Source: Desulfobacterales bacterium
Lineage (GTDB): Bacteria > Desulfobacterota > DSM-4660 > Desulfatiglandales > Desulfatiglandaceae
DNA: 10,261 nucleotides
NCBI GenBank assembly: GCA_022013615.1
Contig: JAKLQB010000477.1
Location: forward strand, 1-10,261
Reading direction: 5' to 3'
Part shown: positions 7,208 through 10,261 of the stretch, one piece after another
How positions within the stretch are numbered: position 1 is the first letter of the stretch
Layout: each line of letters begins with the position of its first letter
Translations under genes and position numbers: made by a program
The notes under the pieces: model-generated
Told to the model about the DNA's origin: nothing
The model's input: the letters and a program-made list of their open reading frames with translations, nothing else
The model's database searches: none

Positions 7208-8287
7208 CTATCTCAGCTTCAAAGAGCTGAAGGATAAAAGTGCTAAAATAATGGCAATGATCCAGAAGCGAACAATCACTTTAGGCTCTGGCCAGCCTTT
7301 TAGCTCAAAGTGATGATGAATAGGGGCCATTCGGAAAATCCTTTGTCCCCCTGTTATCCTGAAGTATGCCACCTGAAAAATCACTGAAAGCGCTTCAAAT
7401 ACAAATAAACCCCCTACGAGGATCAGGACCAATTCCTGTTTGGTGATAACGGCGACAGTCCCTAATACGGCCCCCATGGGAAGTGAACCCACATCGCCCA
7501 TAAAAACTTCGGCAGGATAGGCGTTGTACCACAAGAACCCAAGGCCCGCTCCTACCACGGCTCCACAAAGCACGGAAATTTCTCCAGTCCCTGAGACGTA
7601 AGGGATCTGAAGGTAGGAAGAAATCTTTATATGCCCGGATAGGTATGCAAAAACCACATAGCTTCCGAAAGCGACTATAAGTGGGCTGATTGCGAGCCCA
7701 TCCAGGCCGTCAGTCAAATTGACGGCATTGGAGGTCCCAACGATAATAAAGACGACTAGCGCTATGTAGCCCAAGCCGAGGTCCGGCGTTATTGTTTTGA
7801 AAAAAGGCAAGTACAACCGAGAATCGAATCCTGGATAAGAATAGAGGATCAGGGCCACGAGAAAGGCCGCCAGGACCTGAAGTGAAAATTTCGAGGTGAC
7901 GCTCAGCCCGCGGCTGTTTTTTCTTGTAATTTTTAAATAGTCGTCCATAAAACCAATGCCGCCAAACGACAGGATGACGAATATTACAATCCATACATAA
8001 ATATTGGCAGGTTCCGCCCATAAAACCGTGGGGAGAAAAATTGCCGGTAGCAGCAGGCATCCTCCCATGGTTGGGGTTCCTTTTTTGGCTTTGTGGTTGG
8101 GCGGCCCGTCATCTCGAATGTACTGGCTCACTTGCATCATTCTAAGTCTCTTTATGACCCAGCCTCCAAAAAAAAGACAGATCATCAGGGCTGTGAGGGC
8201 GGACAGGATAGTCCTGAACGTTATGTACCGGAAAACATTCAGCCATGATATATCCGTATGAAAAAGGTAAATCAGTTTGTAAAGCAT
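7208..8287 (-). CDS. mraY: MraY, phospho-MurNAc-pentapeptide transferase (lipid I synthase)
   Basis: MraY is the inner-membrane enzyme that transfers phospho-MurNAc-pentapeptide from UDP to undecaprenyl phosphate, making lipid I. The product has 359 residues, the usual length, with about ten membrane segments. It carries the complete signature: DDGPPNHKAKKGTPTMGG (59-76), the FMDDYLK aspartate pair (Asp115 and Asp116), NLTDGLDGLA (190-199, with Asp193), FMGDVGSLPMG (262-272, with Asp265) and the APIHHHFELKGW motif (321-332, histidines 324-326). The ATG directly abuts the murF TAG with no spacer. GGGAG inside the murF 3' end (8299-8303) lies 11 nt upstream, so the two genes are probably translationally coupled. 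A WecA-type enzyme is excluded by the HHH motif and context. Confidence 0.98.
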   Translation of the reverse strand: MLYKLIYLFHTDISWLNVFRYITFRTILSALTALMICLFFGGWVIKRLRMMQVSQYIRDDGPPNHKAKKGTPTMGGCLLLPAIFLPTVLWAEPANIYVWIVIFVILSFGGIGFMDDYLKITRKNSRGLSVTSKFSLQVLAAFLVALILYSYPGFDSRLYLPFFKTITPDLGLGYIALVVFIIVGTSNAVNLTDGLDGLAISPLIVAFGSYVVFAYLSGHIKISSYLQIPYVSGTGEISVLCGAVVGAGLGFLWYNAYPAEVFMGDVGSLPMGAVLGTVAVITKQELVLILVGGLFVFEALSVIFQVAYFRITGGQRIFRMAPIHHHFELKGWPEPKVIVRFWIIAIILALLSFSSLKLR

Positions 8288-9742
8288 CTACGACTTTTCT
8301 CCCAAGATCTCAGTATGGCCCTTTAGTCCCTCGACTACTTTCTCTAAAGCCATCCTGCGGGAGGCCTTAAGAAAGATAAGATCTCCTTCTCTCATCTCCT
8401 CCCTTATCCTTTTCACCATTTCTTCGTGCGTCCTTACCACTTCTGCATGTTTCTTCTGCATTCCTGCCTTCACTGCCCCCCCGGTCATGTCGTGAGCGTG
8501 TTCCCCAATAGCCAGAAAGTGGTATGTGCCAAGTTCTGCTACCCTTTGTCCAGCCTCCTGGTGTGCACGAACTGTGGCATCTCCCAGTTCCATCATCTCT
8601 CCAAGAGCCACAATTATTCTCGACCCTTTATCAGTCAAGGCCTCGACAGACTCAAGGGCCGCCTTCAGGGACAGGGGATTGGCATTATAGGTGTCGTCCA
8701 CGACTGTGACACCCCCCGGCAGATGCATCACCACAAACCTCCCTTTTACTCCTGCAAAGCGGGCCAGACCTTCAACAATATTTTCAGGCGGCTCATTGAG
8801 GCACAAGCAGGCCGCAGCCGCAGCCAGGCTGTTCAAGACATTCTGGATGCCAGGGACACTCACCCTCACCGGCCAGGAAGCGCCCCGGTACTGGAGATCA
8901 AAAGAAATACCTTCTTTGCCCAGGTTCCTGATTCGGTGGGCCCTGACATCGTTTTTTCCCCCGAGGCCAAATAAAAGCGCGTCTTTTCGGAAGATTGAAG
9001 CTGTTTTCACCAGGAGTTCGTCATCGCCATTCAGGATTACCTTGCCTCTTGATGACAGCTTTTCCACCAGCTCCACCTTTGCCCTGGCTACCCCTTCCAG
9101 GTCTCCAAGTCCCTCAAGATGCACCATCCCAACATTAGTAATCACTCCCACATCCGGATCTGCGATTTCAGTCAAACGGGCGATCTCTCCAGGGTGATTC
9201 ATGCCCATTTCCAACACCGCTCTTCGGCATCTCTCATTTAGTTGTACAATGGTCAGGGGCAGCCCGATCAGGTTGTTAAAGTTCCCTTGATTTTTTAATG
9301 TCTCCTGGCTCAATTCCAGTATGCTGGCCGCCATCTCCTTTGTGGTGGTCTTTCCTGCACTGCCTGTGATTGCAATGAGTTGGACATCATGCTGTTGCCG
9401 CCACCATCTGGCCAGATCACCAAGGGCCTGCAGGGTATTATTTACGGTAATGATAACCGGCTCCGGAAACCCGGAAGTCAGAGATTTGTCTTTCCCGCCT
9501 TCCGACTTCCAGTAGTCCTTTTGGACCACGATCCCCGCAGCACCTCCCTCGATTGCTCTTCCAACAAAATCATGACCATCGTATTGTTCTCCTTTCAGCG
9601 CCCAAAAGAGCTCACCAGCCCGTATGCTTCTCGAATCAGTGCTGAGCCCTCTCAATATGGTTTGATGCTTTCCCGAAACCCAATCCCCATCCATCGGGAT
9701 AACGATTTCTTTTGCGGTTATTTTACCCCATACAGCGGACAT
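8288..9742 (-). CDS. murF: MurF, UDP-MurNAc-tripeptide--D-alanyl-D-alanine ligase
   Basis: MurF is the cytoplasmic ATP-dependent ligase that adds D-Ala-D-Ala to the UDP-MurNAc-tripeptide and completes the pentapeptide precursor used by MraY. The 484-residue product is slightly longer than the E. coli enzyme. The N-terminal domain has LSTDSRSIRAGELFWALKG (33-51). A charged stretch at about 77-92 looks like a loop insertion. The ATPase domain has ITGSAGKTTTKEM (125-137), NFNNLIGLPLT (154-164) and EMGMNHPGEI (178-187). The C-terminal domain has DDTYNANP (349-356), ALGEMMELG (379-387) and LKASRRMALE (458-467). The ATG at 9742 is preceded by GGAAGGA, a good ribosome binding site. It is separated from murE by 81 bp. 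Its first 29 bases are duplicated in reverse orientation at the right end of the window. Confidence 0.98.
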   Translation of the reverse strand: MSAVWGKITAKEIVIPMDGDWVSGKHQTILRGLSTDSRSIRAGELFWALKGEQYDGHDFVGRAIEGGAAGIVVQKDYWKSEGGKDKSLTSGFPEPVIITVNNTLQALGDLARWWRQQHDVQLIAITGSAGKTTTKEMAASILELSQETLKNQGNFNNLIGLPLTIVQLNERCRRAVLEMGMNHPGEIARLTEIADPDVGVITNVGMVHLEGLGDLEGVARAKVELVEKLSSRGKVILNGDDELLVKTASIFRKDALLFGLGGKNDVRAHRIRNLGKEGISFDLQYRGASWPVRVSVPGIQNVLNSLAAAAACLCLNEPPENIVEGLARFAGVKGRFVVMHLPGGVTVVDDTYNANPLSLKAALESVEALTDKGSRIIVALGEMMELGDATVRAHQEAGQRVAELGTYHFLAIGEHAHDMTGGAVKAGMQKKHAEVVRTHEEMVKRIREEMREGDLIFLKASRRMALEKVVEGLKGHTEILGEKS

Positions 9743-9746
9743 GCAA

Positions 9747-9753
9747 TCCTTCC
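9747..9753 (-). promoter_or_regulatory. Ribosome binding site of murF
   Basis: GGAAGGA on the minus strand ends 4 nt before the murF ATG at 9742. It is purine-rich with a good anti-Shine-Dalgarno match and supports that start. Confidence 0.65.
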
Positions 9754-9756
9754 GAT

Positions 9757-9769
9757 CGATATTATATCG
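9757..9769 (-). promoter_or_regulatory. Candidate -10 element inside a 13-nt palindrome upstream of murF
   Basis: The minus strand reads CGATATAATATCG, a perfect hexamer palindrome around a single central base. It contains a consensus TATAAT (9761-9766) about 19 nt before the murF ATG. At a 17-nt spacer the upstream hexamer is GTCGCA, only 3 of 6 against TTGACA, and there is no extended -10 TG. It may be an internal promoter or operator for murF onward, or chance; the sequence alone cannot decide. Confidence 0.3.
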
Positions 9770-9803
9770 CCACCCCCGCTTTATGCGACGTCCGACTGTG
9801 GCG
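9768..9803. repeat. Hairpin in the murE-murF spacer
   Basis: CGCCAC (9768-9773) and GTGGCG (9798-9803) are complementary across a 24-nt loop. There is no downstream T run on the minus strand, so it is not a convincing terminator. The outer end of the hairpin coincides, within one base, with the point where the large inverted repeat stops being identical (9802/9803). Confidence 0.4.
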
Positions 9804-9823
9804 GATCCAAAAGGAGAAGTTCG

Positions 9824-10172
9824 TTAGCAATCGAGTTGCAGGTTGTTGGTTAAATTTCGAACAGCTTGAGCTGCCACTTCCCGATCATCGAAATGTCTTT
9901 TTCCTTTTCCGATGATCTGGTAGTCTTCGTGGCCTTTTCCGGCAATCAAGATAAGGTCACTTTCATGAGCCAATCCAATGGCCGACTGGATGGCTTTGCC
10001 CCGGTCCAGCTCAAGGATATACCCCGGTCCGGCCAGGTCTTCATCAGAAGCGCCCTCGAGCTTTTTTAGACCAGATTCATGCACACCTTCCTCGATCTGC
10101 GCTGCAATGGCTGCGGGATCTTCAGTCCGAGGGTTGTCTGAAGTAACAAAGACCAGATCACTGTGCTCTCCG
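9824..10172 (-). CDS. murE: MurE, UDP-MurNAc-L-Ala-D-Glu--meso-diaminopimelate ligase (C-terminal 115 residues only)
   Basis: MurE adds the third stem-peptide residue. Only the end of its C-terminal domain is present, from GEHSDLVFVTSDNPRTEDP to the TAA at 9824. The DNPR motif (codons around 10127-10138) is the diaminopimelate-recognition signature; Lys-adding enzymes usually differ at its last position. IAGKGHEDYQIIG further on carries the Gly and Glu that contact the DAP end in E. coli MurE. The call is therefore a meso-DAP-adding enzyme. About three quarters of the protein is missing: the N-terminal UDP-binding and ATPase domains should lie to the right. The reading frame stays open to base 10261, with an in-frame ATG at 10234. 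However, the residues before Ala-Gly-Glu (codon at 10172-10174) come from the reversed repeat arm and are not MurE, so that ATG is not a real start. Confidence 0.93.
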
Positions 10173-10261
10173 GCCACAGTCGGACGTCGCATAAAGCGGG
10201 GGTGGCGATATAATATCGATCGGAAGGATTGCATGTCCGCTGTATGGGGTAAAATAACCGC
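10173..10261. repeat. Right arm of the 89-bp inverted repeat; misplaced reversed copy of murE-murF spacer and murF start
   Basis: This segment is the exact reverse complement of 9714-9802 and reaches the last base of the window. On the plus strand it shows the murF ribosome binding site and the first nine codons plus two bases of murF, from the ATG at 10233. On the minus strand it is fused to the murE frame, in place of the conserved upstream MurE sequence (normally a GKRP-type segment leading into the C-terminal domain). It is most likely a fold-back chimera or assembly error at a contig end. A true inverted duplication disrupting murE is the alternative. Confidence 0.85.

Larger units (their letters stand above)
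9714..9802. repeat. Left arm of an exact 89-bp inverted repeat
   Basis: Bases 9714-9802 are the exact reverse complement of 10173-10261, with 370 bp between the arms. This arm lies where it belongs: it covers the first 29 bases of murF and the following 60 bp of the murE-murF spacer. The identity stops at 9803, where the arms first differ. The arm is considered the authentic copy because it joins a complete murF to a proper murE 3' end. Confidence 0.95.

Noticed and set aside
8426..8974. 182-codon plus-strand open frame opposite murF.
   Set aside because: It is antisense to a well-supported murF, its product is rich in Cys, His and Pro with no domain, and it has no upstream signals. It is a shadow frame.
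9380..9915. Plus-strand open frames crossing the murF start and the murE-murF spacer.
   Set aside because: They are antisense to murF and murE, low-complexity in composition, and have no ribosome binding site. They are chance frames.
9714..10261. The inverted repeat as terminal repeats of an insertion sequence or MITE.
   Set aside because: The arms are the murF start and spacer, and the interior is murE coding sequence. There is no transposase and no target duplication, and the right arm is cut by the window edge.
1..10261. Search by eye for CRISPR arrays, tRNA or rRNA genes, riboswitches, toxin-antitoxin pairs or phage genes.
   Set aside because: The window is almost fully occupied by dcw coding sequence. 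The three spacers are 137 bp or shorter and show none of these.

Overview
The window is a stretch of a bacterial division and cell wall (dcw) cluster. Every gene lies on the minus strand, so transcription runs from right to left: murE (3' part only), murF, mraY, murD, ftsW, murG, murC, murB, ftsQ, ftsA (5' part only). Base composition looks even and moderate throughout. Gene order, a short type II-like MurB, no ddl between murB and ftsQ, and the style of the proteins fit a Gram-negative of the Desulfobacterota (former Deltaproteobacteria) best. That placement is an inference from gene order and sequence feel, not from a search. The DNPR motif in the MurE fragment predicts meso-diaminopimelate peptidoglycan, as expected for such an organism.

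Layout: ftsA N-terminus at 1-237; a 137-bp spacer with a 10-bp perfect inverted repeat; ftsQ 375-1196; murB 1200-2138; an 86-bp spacer filled by an octamer repeat; murC 2225-3604; murG 3601-4707; ftsW 4722-5825; murD 5818-7194; mraY 7208-8287; murF 8288-9742; an 81-bp spacer; murE C-terminal part 9824-10172. Most junctions are tight (4- and 8-nt overlaps, 0-, 3-, 13- and 14-nt gaps), as in a translationally coupled operon. Only three spacers (ftsQ-ftsA, murC-murB, murE-murF) are long enough to hold regulatory sequence.

Together the genes carry out the cytoplasmic and early membrane steps of peptidoglycan synthesis. MurB makes UDP-MurNAc. MurC, MurD, MurE and MurF build the pentapeptide. MraY and MurG make lipid I and lipid II. 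FtsW polymerises lipid II at the septum, with FtsQ and FtsA as divisome parts.

The one structural oddity is at the right end. An exact 89-bp inverted repeat (9714-9802 against 10173-10261) runs to the last base. Its right arm replaces the expected upstream part of murE with a reversed copy of the murE-murF spacer and the murF start. The simplest reading is a chimeric (fold-back) read or assembly error at a contig end, so sequence right of 10172 should not be trusted as genomic order. I see no mobile element, CRISPR, RNA gene or novel defence or metabolic system here. Apart from the end artefact and small spacer repeats, this is an ordinary dcw region.
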